In this document: positions 1-10,091 of the stretch, in pieces
Numbering within the stretch: position 1 is the stretch's first letter
Layout of the letters: the number at the start of each line of letters is the position of its first letter
Assembly: GCF_001297065.1 (NCBI RefSeq)
Contig: NZ_LHOX01000011.1
Location: 186,001-250,000 of the forward strand
Source: Enterococcus sp. RIT-PI-f
Lineage (GTDB): Bacteria; Bacillota; Bacilli; Lactobacillales; Enterococcaceae
DNA: 64,000 nt
Direction of reading: 5' to 3'
Position numbers and translations under genes: made by a program
Notes under the pieces: generated by a model
Database searches by the model: none
Told to the model about the DNA's origin: nothing
The model's input: only the letters and a program-made list of their open reading frames with translations

Positions 1-1810
1 CGCCCATCATTTTACCTGCAAAAACCGGATCCTTCACTTGCTCGATTGGAACCACTTCTCCATCTGCAACCGACACCATGTCAATCGTCAATCCTTGGCT
101 TTGATGCGCGTTCGGTGTATCTGCTGGCTCGGAAATGACTGCTGCTGGAATCGTAACACCGGAATCTAACAGATCTTGGATATCTGATTTTAAGACATCT
201 GCTTTCGGTCCATAGACGGCTTGAACGCCATTGTCTTTGACGATCAAACCTAATGCACCAGCAGCTTTCCAAGATCGCTCATCACCGACAGCTGTCCGAT
301 CGTTCACGGTCACCCGTAACCGTGTCATGCAAGCATCAACATCCCGAATATTCTCGCGCCCACCCAACAAGTTTATAATTTTTACAACTTGTGCATTTGG
401 ATCAAGCGTGCCGTCTGCTGTTGCTGCTGCCGGCGCATCTGCAGCTCCTTCGACTTCATAATTGCCATTTCGGCCAGGTGTAGCAAAGTTGAACTTCTTG
501 ATCAAGAAATTCGCCAGGAAGTACATACCGACACCAAAAACAATGGTCACGAGAACAAAATTGATCAAGTCTTGCCCTAAGCCTGCATTGATTGCCATTG
601 GCGTTCGTGTCAACAGCTCAATATTGCCAAAGGAATGCACACGCAGATGAACGATATCCGCCATCGCAAAAGCGGCACCTTGTACAACCGCGTAGACAAT
701 GTATAGCGGTACAGCCGCGAACATAAACATGAATTCTAATGGTTCTGTTACCCCTGTCAAGAAGACAGCAATGGCTGCCGACAAATACATCGACGTATAC
801 TTGTGGCGTTTGTCCGCATCTACGTTGTGATACATCGCATAAGACAAGCCCATCAAAATACCCGAAGAACCAATCATTTGCCCCACTTTAAAGCGGGCCG
901 GCACAAAGTTTTCCAACAAAAATTGATACTGCGATGTGTCTCCGGCATTGCGCATATTAACCAGATCAGTCGCCCACGCCAACCATAATGGATCTTGACC
1001 AAACACTTGCGTTCCTGCTTGTGCGCCAGAAAGAATCGTGTAAGTCCCACCCAATTCTGTATAGTTGATTGGAATCGTCAACATATGATGTAAGCCAAAT
1101 GGCAGCAGCAAACGTTCTAAAGTACCAAATAAAAACGGCGCCAAAACTGGTGCACTTTCTTGCGATTGGGCGATCCACAGCCCAAAATTATTGATGCCAG
1201 CTTGGATGTATGGCCATACCACAGAAAGGACCAATGCGACAGCAACTGACCGTGCAATCACCACAAAGGGAACAAATCGTTTGCCATTAAAGAAGGATAG
1301 CGCATCCGGTAATTTGCGGAAATTATAATATTTGTTATACGCAGTTGCCCCAACAAATCCAGCAATGATCCCCACAAAAACCCCCATATTCAAAGCGGGT
1401 GCTTCCAATACGCTAGTAAAAAAGCCATCGATCATGATTTTTGTGCCGAATAAGGTATGGGTGAACGCCCCTTCTTCTGCTAACATGGCACTCGTCACGC
1501 CAAAAATCGATCCAGTGATTCGATTGATCAATACAAAAGCGATACCAGCTGCAAATGCACCCCCAGCTCGTTCTTTTGCCCAACTGCCACCAATCGCTAA
1601 CGCAAATAATAAATGCAAATTGCCAATAATTGCCCAACCAATACTTTCGATCACACCGCCTGTGGTAACAAGGACGCCCCAGTCAGCATTGATCATCGGG
1701 ATCGTTTTCCCGATACTGATCATCAACCCAGCCGCTGGCATGACTGCAACGACCACCATCAGTGCTTTTCCGAATTTCTGCCAAAATTCGAAACTCAATA
1801 ATTTTTTCAT
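1..1810 (-). CDS. malT: PTS maltose/glucose-type EIICBA permease, 3' end cut by window
   Basis: This membrane permease takes up a glucose-type sugar, probably maltose, and phosphorylates it. The minus-strand frame starts [18 protein letters not shown] at 1810, behind a purine-rich GGAAGGAAAG site, and stays open to the window edge. Residues 1 to about 440 form the hydrophobic EIIC domain. An EIIB domain follows, with the phosphocysteine in DACMTRLRV (Cys494). The start of an EIIA-Glc-like domain ([19 protein letters not shown]) is cut off at the left edge. The C-B-A order is that of the glucose/maltose PTS family. Maltose specificity is inferred from the divergent maltose phosphorylase and shared MalR-like operators, as in the E. 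faecalis mal locus. A glucose or trehalose permease is less likely. Confidence 0.88.
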   Translation of the reverse strand, partial: MKKLLSFEFWQKFGKALMVVVAVMPAAGLMISIGKTIPMINADWGVLVTTGGVIESIGWAIIGNLHLLFALAIGGSWAKERAGGAFAAGIAFVLINRITGSIFGVTSAMLAEEGAFTHTLFGTKIMIDGFFTSVLEAPALNMGVFVGIIAGFVGATAYNKYYNFRKLPDALSFFNGKRFVPFVVIARSVAVALVLSVVWPYIQAGINNFGLWIAQSQESAPVLAPFLFGTLERLLLPFGLHHMLTIPINYTELGGTYTILSGAQAGTQVFGQDPLWLAWATDLVNMRNAGDTSQYQFLLENFVPARFKVGQMIGSSGILMGLSYAMYHNVDADKRHKYTSMYLSAAIAVFLTGVTEPLEFMFMFAAVPLYIVYAVVQGAAFAMADIVHLRVHSFGNIELLTRTPMAINAGLGQDLINFVLVTIVFGVGMYFLANFLIKKFNFATPGRNGNYEVEGAADAPAAATADGTLDPNAQVVKIINLLGGRENIRDVDACMTRLRVTVNDRTAVGDERSWKAAGALGLIVKDNGVQAVYGPKADVLKSDIQDLLDSGVTIPAAVISEPADTPNAHQSQGLTIDMVSVADGEVVPIEQVKDPVFAGKMMG

Positions 1811-1829
1811 CTTCTTTCCTTCCTTTCTG

Positions 1830-1892
1830 AAACGATTGACGCAATCGGTTTCTCTACTTTTTCATTCTAACGAAGAAAAAACATTTTGTAAA
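1830..1892 (-). promoter_or_regulatory. malT promoter with MalR-like operator
   Basis: Read on the minus strand, TTTACA (1887-1892) and TAGAAT (1864-1869) are separated by exactly 17 nt. Just downstream of the -10 is an imperfect inverted repeat of AAACGATTG and CAATCGGTTT (1830-1851). It shares the CAATCG core with the operator in front of malP. A LacI-family repressor, most simply the regulator at 4419-5444, could block transcription here. Confidence 0.7.
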
Positions 1893-1986
1893 CCATCAAT
1901 TTCTGAACGAACGATAGAAAAAAAGCCTTTTTTATTGAAGATTATTAACAAAAACAAGAAAACTCGCAGAATGCAACAACAAAGAC

Positions 1987-2015
1987 TTGACCACGCAATC
2001 GTTTGCGCTTATGAT
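1987..2015 (+). promoter_or_regulatory. malP promoter with MalR-type operator in the spacer
   Basis: TTGACC (1987-1992) and TATGAT (2010-2015) are spaced by 17 nt. The spacer holds CGCAATCGTTTGCG (1994-2007), a near-perfect palindrome of the LacI/MalR type. Binding there would exclude RNA polymerase. Confidence 0.75.
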
Positions 2016-2048
2016 AAATATATCATAAAAATTATGGAGGGCTCATTC

Positions 2049-4313
2049 ATGAAGAAAATCCAACGATTGTTCGAAATCGATCCGTGGAAAATCGCCACAT
2101 CAACATTAGATAAAGAAAACCGCCGACTGCAAGAGTCGTTAACAAGTATTGGAAATGGCTACATGGGCATGCGGGGCAATTTTGAAGAACAGTATAGTGG
2201 CGACCACCATTTAGGTACCTATATTGCTGGTGTTTGGTACCCTGACAAAACCCGCGTTGGCTGGTGGAAAAATGGTTATCCCGATTATTTCGGTAAAGTG
2301 ATCAACGCTGTTAATTTTATCGCAATGGACTTATATATCAACGACCAGCAGGTAGACTTAGCCAAAGTCAGTCCGAAAGATTTCCGGATGGAACTAGATA
2401 TGCAAACAGGTATTTTAAGCCGGACATTTACCGTGTCTTTAGCAGGCGCCACTGTGAAATTCTCTTTCGAACGTTTTTTAAGTATCGTTAAACGAGAACT
2501 TGCTTTGATCAAGATGGAAGCAGAAATCTTAGACGGCCACGCTGAAGTCAAAATCGTTTCTAAATTGGACAATAATGTCCACAACGAAGACAGCAATTAT
2601 GATGAACGTTTTTGGGAAGAATTGGCTGATGGAAAAGCAGCTGATTTCAGCTATTTGACGACCCGTACAGTAGAGAATCATTTTGATATCGAACAATTTA
2701 CTGTCACTTCTGCAATGCACCACGATCAAGTCCCTGACGCTTCCATAAAAAGTGAACTTTCTGTAGCCGACATCTTTGCTTTTAGTGGTGATGCTGGGAC
2801 AGCATTCTCACTGATCAAAGAAGTGTTGATTATTACAAGCCGTGATGTGCCAGAAGCTGACCATCCAGCAAAAATTACTGAATTGGCTGCTTTATATGGA
2901 GCTTCATACGCAGAATTACGGCAAGAACAAGTCGATGCATGGCAAGCACGCTGGGCCTTAGCGGATGTCATCATAGAAGGTGATGACGCCGCCCAGCAAG
3001 GGATTCGCTTTAACCTGTTCCAATTGTTCTCTACTTATTACGGTGAAGATGAGCGGTTGAATATCGGACCGAAAGGGTTCACTGGTGAAAAATATGGCGG
3101 TGCCACTTATTGGGATACGGAAGCCTATGCTGTACCACTATATTTGGCTTTAGCAAAACCAGAAGTGACGCGCAACTTGTTGAAATATCGCCACAATCAG
3201 TTGCCGCAAGCCCACATCAATGCCCAAAAACAGGGATTGGCTGGTGCCTTATATCCTATGGTGACCTTCACTGGGATCGAATGTCATAACGAATGGGAAA
3301 TCACCTTTGAAGAAATCCACCGCAATGGGGCAATTGCCTATGCGATCTATAATTATACAAATTATACTGGTGATACGACTTATATGAAACATGAGGGATT
3401 GGACGTATTGACGGCTATCGCACGTTTTTGGGCGGACCGTGTCCATTATTCGAAACGAAAGCAAGCATATATGATCCACGGCGTGACTGGACCAAATGAG
3501 TACGAAAATAATATCAACAACAACTGGTATACCAACAAAATGGCTGCCTGGGTCTTACGCTATACTTTAGAAAATTATCGCACTTTCGAAGATGAAACCA
3601 ATGTCGAGATTTCTGCAGATGAGCAAGCCAAATGGCAGGATATCATTGACAACATGTATTTCCCAGAAGACCAAGAATTAGGAGTCTTCGTTCAACACGA
3701 TACGTTCTTAGACAAAGACTTGATGACGGTATCTGACTTAGATCCTGCGCATTTGCCATTGAACCAGAACTGGTCTTGGGACCATATTTTACGTTCTTGC
3801 TTTATCAAACAGGCCGATGTGCTGCAAGGAATTTATTTCTTCGGTGATCAATTTACCAAAGAAGAAAAACAACGGAATTTCGATTTTTACGAACCAATGA
3901 CTGTGCATGAATCTTCTTTATCCCCTAGTGTGCATGCTATTTTAGCCGCAGAACTGGGCATGGAAGAAAAAGCCTTAGAAATGTATGAACGAACTGCACG
4001 ACTTGACTTGGATAATTATAACAACGATACCAATGACGGCTTGCATATCACATCAATGACCGGCAGCTGGTTGGCCATCGTACAAGGATTCGCCCAAATG
4101 AAAACCGACCATGGTCATTTAGGCTTTGCACCATTCTTGCCAAGCACCTGGCGCAGTTATGCATTCCACATCAACTACCGGGATCGTTTGATCTTTGTGT
4201 CTGTCGATGATACGACCGTTACGTTGAAGAAAATCTCAGGTGAATCATTGCCAATCAAACTTTACGGCAAAGACTGCATTTTAGAAACAGAAGTAACAGC
4301 TGACATCGTATAA
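2049..4313 (+). CDS. malP: maltose phosphorylase, GH65
   Basis: This cytoplasmic enzyme splits maltose with phosphate into glucose and beta-glucose 1-phosphate. The product is 754 aa, the usual family length. It starts [15 protein letters not shown] after an ATGGAGGG ribosome site. The open frame runs further upstream, but that part is antisense to malT and is not coding. The GH65 catalytic motif [12 protein letters not shown] carries the general acid Glu484. The substrate-site stretch [19 protein letters not shown] is also present. The gene is divergent from malT with a MalR-type operator in its promoter. No beta-phosphoglucomutase or maltose-6'-phosphate phosphatase gene is adjacent, although mal clusters often carry them. 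Kojibiose or trehalose phosphorylase is possible but less likely. Confidence 0.93.
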   Translation: MKKIQRLFEIDPWKIATSTLDKENRRLQESLTSIGNGYMGMRGNFEEQYSGDHHLGTYIAGVWYPDKTRVGWWKNGYPDYFGKVINAVNFIAMDLYINDQQVDLAKVSPKDFRMELDMQTGILSRTFTVSLAGATVKFSFERFLSIVKRELALIKMEAEILDGHAEVKIVSKLDNNVHNEDSNYDERFWEELADGKAADFSYLTTRTVENHFDIEQFTVTSAMHHDQVPDASIKSELSVADIFAFSGDAGTAFSLIKEVLIITSRDVPEADHPAKITELAALYGASYAELRQEQVDAWQARWALADVIIEGDDAAQQGIRFNLFQLFSTYYGEDERLNIGPKGFTGEKYGGATYWDTEAYAVPLYLALAKPEVTRNLLKYRHNQLPQAHINAQKQGLAGALYPMVTFTGIECHNEWEITFEEIHRNGAIAYAIYNYTNYTGDTTYMKHEGLDVLTAIARFWADRVHYSKRKQAYMIHGVTGPNEYENNINNNWYTNKMAAWVLRYTLENYRTFEDETNVEISADEQAKWQDIIDNMYFPEDQELGVFVQHDTFLDKDLMTVSDLDPAHLPLNQNWSWDHILRSCFIKQADVLQGIYFFGDQFTKEEKQRNFDFYEPMTVHESSLSPSVHAILAAELGMEEKALEMYERTARLDLDNYNNDTNDGLHITSMTGSWLAIVQGFAQMKTDHGHLGFAPFLPSTWRSYAFHINYRDRLIFVSVDDTTVTLKKISGESLPIKLYGKDCILETEVTADIV

Positions 4314-4322
4314 GATTTGATT

Positions 4323-4356
4323 GAAAGAAGAAATGGCTGCATTTCTTCTTTCTTTT
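4323..4356 (+). terminator. rho-independent terminator of malP
   Basis: A 12-bp perfect stem (GAAAGAAGAAAT / ATTTCTTCTTTC) with a GGCTGC loop is followed by TTTT. Confidence 0.75.
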
Positions 4357-4418
4357 GATTGGTCCTACCATAACAGTGATACTTTGTGATACTATAAGCT
4401 AAAAAAGGAGGAGTAACA

Positions 4419-5444
4419 GTGAGTATAACGGTCAAAGATGTGGCCAAAAAAGCTGGGGTTGCCACTTCTACGGTTTCACGCGTCGTCAACAATCATCCAA
4501 GTATTTCTGAAGATACCAAAAAGAAAGTCCGTAAAGTGATGGCCGACATGGGGTATGTGCCCAATTTAGCGGCTCGAAATCTTGGCAAACAAATTTCCAG
4601 TGCGATTGGCGTCGTTTTGCCCCCCTTAGATTCCAAAGAACGGCTAGGAAACCCCTTTTACTTAGAAACAATAGAAGCCATCAACGAAGAGGCCCGTCAT
4701 CACCAAATGACAGTTGCTGTCGCCTCTGCCCGAGATTTTGATACACTATTGAAAAATGTGGAACGTATGCATCTGCAAAAACAAGTGGATGGTTTTATTC
4801 TCGTCTACTCTGATGAGAAAGACCCAATCATCAACTACTTAGTTGAAAAAGAAGTCCCTTTTACTTTGATTGGTCATCCTTACAGCAATGAGGATAAAAT
4901 CGTGTTTGTCGATAATGACAACCAACTTTTAGGAAAACAGGCGACCGAACATCTGATTGCTCAAGGCCATACCCGTATCTTGTTTGCCACTAACACCACC
5001 CATGAAAACCTCTATTTCGAGCGTTTTTTTGGCTACCAGAAAGCCATGATGCTAGCCAGTTTACCCTTCTATCCGGCGTTGACTTTTGAAAAAGCCGAGG
5101 ATTATGTCACTTTCGAAGAAGTCATCAAGCAGGCACAAGCAACGGCTATCGTGGTCATCGATGATCTTTTTGCGGTAAGGATCATTCAATTGGCTGAAAT
5201 GTACGGCATCAAGGTTCCTGATGATCTTTCAGTGATCAGTTTCAACAATTCGATTTTCGCGACCTTGACCCACCCCTATTTGACAAGTATCGATATCAAT
5301 GTTTTGTCTCTAGGCAAAATCGCCACCGAGCGTCTGATGGCGCAATTGAATCACGAAGACTCCAATGGCGTGCAATTGGTCGTGCCGCATAAATTGATCA
5401 AACGAGAAACGGTCTTGAACTTGCATCATGTGGATCAAGTGTGA
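4419..5444 (+). CDS. malR: LacI-family transcriptional regulator, MalR-like
   Basis: This 341-aa repressor has an N-terminal LacI helix-turn-helix (ITVKDVAKKAGVATSTVSRV, hinge helix near residues 48-56). A periplasmic-binding-protein-like effector domain follows. The start is GTG at 4419, set by AAAGGAGGAG eight bases upstream. The malP terminator separates it from malP, so it may have its own promoter. The LacI-type palindromes in the malT-malP intergenic region are its likely targets. The symbol is inferred from that context and from family resemblance. Confidence 0.82.
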   Translation: MSITVKDVAKKAGVATSTVSRVVNNHPSISEDTKKKVRKVMADMGYVPNLAARNLGKQISSAIGVVLPPLDSKERLGNPFYLETIEAINEEARHHQMTVAVASARDFDTLLKNVERMHLQKQVDGFILVYSDEKDPIINYLVEKEVPFTLIGHPYSNEDKIVFVDNDNQLLGKQATEHLIAQGHTRILFATNTTHENLYFERFFGYQKAMMLASLPFYPALTFEKAEDYVTFEEVIKQAQATAIVVIDDLFAVRIIQLAEMYGIKVPDDLSVISFNNSIFATLTHPYLTSIDINVLSLGKIATERLMAQLNHEDSNGVQLVVPHKLIKRETVLNLHHVDQV

Positions 5445-5460
5445 CCATTCACGTCTCTAC

Positions 5461-5500
5461 AAAAAAACAGCCACCAAATCAGCATTTGGTGGCTGTTTTT
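5461..5500. terminator. bidirectional terminator between malR and prs
   Basis: A 13-bp stem (ACAGCCACCAAAT / ATTTGGTGGCTGT) is flanked by A7 on the left and T5 on the right. It can serve both convergent genes. Confidence 0.85.
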
Positions 5501-5510
5501 CTATGCTCTC

Positions 5511-6476
5511 TTATTGATAGTCTTTGCTTTCTAAACGGAATAACGGGCTCATCGGCGTGTTTTCATGGATGCGTTTGACCGCCTCACCCATGAGTTCAGC
5601 GCATGAGATATACTGTAATTTTTCTGGATGCCGTGCATCTTCTGTCCAACAAGAATCCGTCACACAAATACTTTCGATCAGTGAGTCATCAAGGATTTGC
5701 TTGGCCGGCGGTGAAAGCAATGCGTGAGAGGCACAGGCATAGATTTCAGTCGCTCCAGCTTCTTTCAATAGTTGGGCAGCTTTGGCCAACGTTGCACCGG
5801 TATTCAGAATATCATCGACCAAAATACATTTTTTCCCTACAACATCACCAATCACGTAGCCTTCTTGTGCTTCATCTTGATCAACGATCGCAATGGCTGT
5901 ATCCAGATATTCTGCCAAACTGCGGGTTCTTTGAACACCGCTGTTTTTAGGCGAAACTACGACATAATCGTCTCCTGTCATCCCTTTTTGACGGTAATAA
6001 TGGGCAAATAAAGGAATCGTGAACAAATTATCCACTGGAATATCAAAAAATCCTTGTACTTGAACAGCATGGAGGTCTAACGTCAGCACCCGAGAAGCAC
6101 CTGCTTCAACGAGCATGTTCGCAATCAATTTTGCTGTGATCGGTTCATGCGGGTTTGCTGTACGATCTTGCCGTGCATAAGCATAATAAGGCAAGACCAC
6201 GTTGATGGTTTTGGCACTAGCACGTTTCATCGCATCGATCATGATCAATAGCTCCAAATAATGGTCATTGACTGGTTCGTTGGTCGACTGGATGATATAA
6301 ATGTGATCTCCGCGAACACTTTCTTCAATGTTGATCGCAATCTCGCCATCACTAAATTGTTTCACTTTCGATTTTCCTAGTTCTGTTCCGAACAATTTTG
6401 CGATTTTTTCTGCCAATGGCAGATTGCCATTCAAACTAAAAATCTTCAACGAACTATCTTTATAACTCTCGCCCAT
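5511..6476 (-). CDS. prs2: ribose-phosphate pyrophosphokinase, divergent paralogue type
   Basis: This enzyme makes PRPP from ribose 5-phosphate and ATP for nucleotide, His and Trp synthesis. ATG at 6476 is chosen because TTGGAGGC lies just upstream, which gives 321 aa. [14 protein letters not shown] retains the catalytic histidine region. The flexible loop reads [20 protein letters not shown], where the usual Prs has SPDxGGVxRARxxA. The PRPP/ribose-phosphate loop reads [15 protein letters not shown], where the usual form is DDxxDTAGT. These departures suggest the second, less typical Prs of lactic acid bacteria, with the housekeeping prs elsewhere. The '2' in the symbol is inferred. Confidence 0.88.
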   Translation of the reverse strand: MGESYKDSSLKIFSLNGNLPLAEKIAKLFGTELGKSKVKQFSDGEIAINIEESVRGDHIYIIQSTNEPVNDHYLELLIMIDAMKRASAKTINVVLPYYAYARQDRTANPHEPITAKLIANMLVEAGASRVLTLDLHAVQVQGFFDIPVDNLFTIPLFAHYYRQKGMTGDDYVVVSPKNSGVQRTRSLAEYLDTAIAIVDQDEAQEGYVIGDVVGKKCILVDDILNTGATLAKAAQLLKEAGATEIYACASHALLSPPAKQILDDSLIESICVTDSCWTEDARHPEKLQYISCAELMGEAVKRIHENTPMSPLFRLESKDYQ

Positions 6477-6547
6477 GATTGCCTCCAATGAATATGGTTA
6501 TTTTTATCTATTCTAGCACAAATTTGCTGTTTTTTTAAGTCGCGGGA

Positions 6548-7087
6548 TCAAGGTAATGTCACAGTGCCGTTCACCCAACTAGCTGGAATCACTTTCCTAT
6601 AGTTCCCCCAATTGTCATGGACTTTAAAGAATCGTTCTCCTTTATCATTTTCTAAATAGGCGTAGGCAACCACCCAATGATTCCCATACGTGCTGCCCAA
6701 TGGCTTCAAGATACCGATAATCACAGGTTTTCCTTGATCGATTCGCTTACAAGCACGTTGCCAGCCGCCAACCATCGTTGCGCGCCCACGATAAGGCAAT
6801 TGAAAATGGGCAAAGTAACGACTCAATCCATGGGCAACTTGCCAAGAGATTGTCGGCAACCCATGTGGTTGGATCACCAATCGCAAAAACGCGGTCACAG
6901 CCGTGAGATCACGTTGATTTTTCTTGCGAAATGCTTGAGGAACGATGGACGCATCGATGTGATCCTGATAATAAGCCAAAAAAACAGCCGCTGCATATGT
7001 CCCGCACAAATACCCCGAGGGCGTGATCCATTGCCGATACAAACGAAATCGTTCTTCAGGGATGCCCTGCCATGTGGATTCTTCCAT
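6548..7087 (-). CDS. C39-like papain-fold cysteine peptidase-family protein
   Basis: The 179-aa protein has the pattern of a papain-like fold. Cys28 lies in GYLCGTYAAAVFLAYY, His137 in GNHWVVAYAY, and Asp158/Asn159 in KVHDNWGNY. There is no signal peptide or membrane segment, so it is probably cytoplasmic. ATG at 7087 is preferred over a GTG three codons earlier because GAAGG lies eight bases upstream. It sits alone between prs2 and the divergent pepO. The substrate is unknown; peptidase, bacteriocin-leader-type cleavage and a non-proteolytic role are all possible. Confidence 0.6.
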   Translation of the reverse strand: MEESTWQGIPEERFRLYRQWITPSGYLCGTYAAAVFLAYYQDHIDASIVPQAFRKKNQRDLTAVTAFLRLVIQPHGLPTISWQVAHGLSRYFAHFQLPYRGRATMVGGWQRACKRIDQGKPVIIGILKPLGSTYGNHWVVAYAYLENDKGERFFKVHDNWGNYRKVIPASWVNGTVTLP

Positions 7088-7237
7088 CTGCTTCACCTTC
7101 TTTGTTTCTATCTTTGTTTCTATTATACCTCAAAGGATCGAACAATCTCCTATCGAATCCTTATCTAAAGAAAAACTTTTCTTTGCGTCCTTTCGATTTT
7201 TGATTCATAATAGTAGAAAGCGAGAGGAGCGAAAGAC

Positions 7238-9130
7238 ATGACAACCCTGTTAAAAGATGATTTTTATGATTATGTAAACGGCGAGTGGATGGACACTGCA
7301 GTGATTCCTGCGGATAAACCTGCAACTGGCGGGTTTCAAGATTTGGTAGATGGCATCGACACATTGATGATCGCAGAATTCGAGAACATGGCCAAAGATC
7401 CCCATGCAACACCCAAAGGCCGGATGAAAGACGCGGTCGCTTTCTACCGGTTGGCAAGGGATTTTGCAACACGCGATGCTGCTGGCGGTACAGAAGTCTT
7501 ACCTATCCTAGCAAAAATTGAAGCCTTAGCTTCTTATGATGATTTAAATCAGCAATTGGATCAATTTATCTTGGATGGTATCACATTGCCTTTCCAATTC
7601 GATGTCGATTCTGACATGAAGAACGCCAAAATGAATACATTACTCGTCTATCCACCAGCAACGATTTTACCGGATAAGACGTATTACACGGACAACCCGC
7701 AAGCAGAAGAAATGCTGCAAGTCTACTTTGATATGGCAGTAAAATTACTGGTGGCTTACGGCAAAGACCAAGCAGCTGCTGAATCCCTGGTGGAACAAGC
7801 GATTACTTTTGATAAATTGATTGCTCCCCATGTACGCAGTGCGGAAGAGAGTGCAGATTACAGCAAAAATTACAACCCACAAACATTGGATGCTTTTGCT
7901 GCACAATCTTCCCATATCGATTTCAAAACAACCTTGACTGCTTTACTTTCAGCCACCCCAGAATCCCTGATCGTCACAGAACCAGCATATTTCGAAGCAT
8001 TCGATCATTTGCTCTCTTTGAGCCATTTCGATTTACTGAAAGGCTGGATGATCGTCAACCAAAGTTTGAAATATACGGCTTACCTGAGCGAAGAGATCCG
8101 ACAATTAGGAGGCACTTACGGCCGCTATTTGTCTGGGATCGACGAAGCGATGCCCCAACAAAAAGCCGCCTACTATTTAACGATTGGTCAGTTCAGCCAA
8201 GTGGTGGGTGACTATTATGGTCGCAAATATTTTGGTGAAACAGCCAAAAATGATGTCAAACATATGGTAGAGACCATGATTGGTGTCTACCAAGACCGAT
8301 TGACCAGCAATCAATGGCTTAGTCAGGATACCCGTGAAAAAGCCATCGTCAAATTAAACAATTTAGGCATTCATGTCGGCTATCCTGATCAAATCCCAGC
8401 GATCTACGATCAGCTGCATACGGATGAGACTTCTTCACTCTTACAAAATGCATTGCGCTTTGGCCGCTTATTCCGAGAAGACGGATTTAAAAAGTGGCAG
8501 CAGCCAGTTGATCGAAACGAGTGGGAAATGTCTGCCGCGACGGTCAATGCTTATTATCATCCGTTCAAAAACGTCATTGTCTTTCCGGCAGCCATTTTAC
8601 AAGCACCATTTTATAGTTTGAAACAATCATCTAGTGCCAATTATGGCGGGATCGGGGCAGTCATCGCCCATGAGATTTCTCATGCCTTTGACAACAACGG
8701 TGCCAAATTTGATGAGTTTGGGAATTTGAATAATTGGTGGACTGAAGAAGATTTGGCCCATTTTAACACGTTGGCACAAGATATGATCAAAGCCTTTGAC
8801 GGTGTACCATTTGCGGGCGGTACCGTGAACGGGACGTTAACCGTTTCTGAAAATATCGCCGATGCCGGCGGATTGAGTTGTGCCTTAGAGGCAGCTGAAA
8901 AAGAAGCGGACGTATCATTGGAAGACTTCTTTATCAACTGGGCAAAAATTTGGCGTACCAAAGCCAAAGAGCAGTATCAACAGTTATTGCTGTCGATCGA
9001 TGTCCACGGCCCAGCAAAATTGAGAGCCAATCTTCAAGTTCAAAACATTGACGCATTCTACACGACCTTCGACATCAAACCAGGAGATCCTATGTATCTT
9101 GCTCCAGAAAAACGGGTCCATATCTGGTAA
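7238..9130 (+). CDS. pepO: M13-family endopeptidase PepO
   Basis: This 630-aa zinc metalloendopeptidase of the neprilysin family hydrolyses oligopeptides. The zinc motif HEISH is at residues 478-482, and the third ligand Glu538 lies in ENIADAGG. The family NAYYxPxxN substrate motif appears as NAYYHPFKN. No signal peptide is present, as is usual for lactic acid bacterial PepO. It starts at ATG 7238 behind GAGAGGAG and ends in a strong terminator. It appears monocistronic. Confidence 0.94.
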   Translation: MTTLLKDDFYDYVNGEWMDTAVIPADKPATGGFQDLVDGIDTLMIAEFENMAKDPHATPKGRMKDAVAFYRLARDFATRDAAGGTEVLPILAKIEALASYDDLNQQLDQFILDGITLPFQFDVDSDMKNAKMNTLLVYPPATILPDKTYYTDNPQAEEMLQVYFDMAVKLLVAYGKDQAAAESLVEQAITFDKLIAPHVRSAEESADYSKNYNPQTLDAFAAQSSHIDFKTTLTALLSATPESLIVTEPAYFEAFDHLLSLSHFDLLKGWMIVNQSLKYTAYLSEEIRQLGGTYGRYLSGIDEAMPQQKAAYYLTIGQFSQVVGDYYGRKYFGETAKNDVKHMVETMIGVYQDRLTSNQWLSQDTREKAIVKLNNLGIHVGYPDQIPAIYDQLHTDETSSLLQNALRFGRLFREDGFKKWQQPVDRNEWEMSAATVNAYYHPFKNVIVFPAAILQAPFYSLKQSSSANYGGIGAVIAHEISHAFDNNGAKFDEFGNLNNWWTEEDLAHFNTLAQDMIKAFDGVPFAGGTVNGTLTVSENIADAGGLSCALEAAEKEADVSLEDFFINWAKIWRTKAKEQYQQLLLSIDVHGPAKLRANLQVQNIDAFYTTFDIKPGDPMYLAPEKRVHIW

Positions 9131-9182
9131 AAAAAAATCCATCACAGAAAACGGCATCAACCGTTTTCGTGATGGATTTTTT
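9131..9182. terminator. terminator of pepO, usable in both directions
   Basis: The hairpin has arms AAAATCCATCAC and GTGATGGATTTT with an inner AAACGG/CCGTTT stem. A-runs and T-runs flank it. Confidence 0.85.
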
Positions 9183-9196
9183 GGTTTATCAAACAA

Positions 9197-9496
9197 TTAT
9201 TGATTCAACGCTTTCTTTAACATAGCGATCACTGAATCAAATTGCGTATGGGCATTGACCACTTGATCGGCTTTTTGTCGGTTGCCACGGTCTTTCAAGA
9301 AGTCCATGATTTGATTCTCATCTTTGATACCAAGTTTTGCCATGAAAGCATCCAAGTCAGCAAAATCCGTATATTTTTTTAAAAAATCATTGTTCAGCAA
9401 TCCTTTGATATCTAAATTGCCTTTTTGATATGCTTGATATAATCCAGTCAATTCACTAAAACTAAAATTTTCTTTCAGTTGATCCATCCATCCCAT
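9197..9496 (-). CDS. small helical protein of unknown function
   Basis: The 99-aa product starts MGWMDQLKENF behind GAAGGAGGAATAGTC and is predicted soluble. It has mostly helix-forming composition, with recurring short Asp/Leu-rich turns (DFADLDAFMAKLGIKDENQI). No family is recognised. It lies 2 bp after the pncA stop and is surely co-transcribed with it. The excellent ribosome site and tight spacing support real coding. Confidence 0.75.
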   Translation of the reverse strand: MGWMDQLKENFSFSELTGLYQAYQKGNLDIKGLLNNDFLKKYTDFADLDAFMAKLGIKDENQIMDFLKDRGNRQKADQVVNAHTQFDSVIAMLKKALNQ

Positions 9497-9498
9497 GA

Positions 9499-10056
9499 CT
9501 ATTCCTCCTTCGCTATGATTTTGGCGCCGAGTGTTTGTTCAAAATGGCGCAACGCCCATTCATGACCAACCGCATCGAAACTCGCGACTGCATCTGCATC
9601 AATCACCAATCGATAGCCTAAATTATATGCATCTACAGCTGTATGGAGAATACAAATATCTGTACAAACACCCGTTAAATATATCTCCGTGATGCCGCGT
9701 TCTCGCAACCGAATATCTAAATCTGTTCCACTAAATGCCGAGTAATGGCGCTTGTCGATCCAATACACATTTTCACGATCTTTTTGCGCTTCATACAATG
9801 GTGCCAACGATCCATACAATGCTCTGCCAGAACTGCCTGCAATATTATGTGGTGGAAACAACTGACTTTCCGGATGATAGTGATCCTCAGGGTCATGGCG
9901 GTCTATCGCAAAAACAACAAAATCCCCAGCGTCAATAAACGCTTGTGTCTGATCTACCAGCCGTTGTTCAATCGCTTGACCTGCTTGACCTGTAGTCAAA
10001 CGGCCGTCATCAGCTACAAAATCAACTGTATAATCAATGGACAACAATGCTCTCAT
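9499..10056 (-). CDS. pncA: nicotinamidase, isochorismatase-like hydrolase
   Basis: This 185-aa enzyme converts nicotinamide to nicotinate in NAD salvage. The catalytic triad Asp8 (SIDYTVDF), Lys102 (IDKRHYSAF) and Cys135 (GVCTDICILHTA) is complete. The metal ligands Asp52, His54, Glu63 and His70 lie in DRHDPEDHYHPE and FPPH. The pattern is one residue offset from the pneumococcal enzyme. The start at 10056 has AAGGAGGATTTTCTT upstream. It is followed by the small helical protein gene and preceded by mtnN. Confidence 0.93.
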   Translation of the reverse strand: MRALLSIDYTVDFVADDGRLTTGQAGQAIEQRLVDQTQAFIDAGDFVVFAIDRHDPEDHYHPESQLFPPHNIAGSSGRALYGSLAPLYEAQKDRENVYWIDKRHYSAFSGTDLDIRLRERGITEIYLTGVCTDICILHTAVDAYNLGYRLVIDADAVASFDAVGHEWALRHFEQTLGAKIIAKEE

Positions 10057-10091
10057 AAGAAAATCCTCCTTTTAGTCTAGTGCTGCTAGCC

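Noticed and set aside
1828-1843. A cre site in the malT promoter (TGAAACGATTGACG)
   Set aside because: The central CG is one base out of register with the cre consensus; the repeat fits a LacI/MalR operator better.
1332-2048. A long plus-strand frame that extends maltose phosphorylase by 239 residues upstream
   Set aside because: It runs antisense to malT and across two promoters. The true start at 2049 has a clear ribosome site and gives the normal family length.
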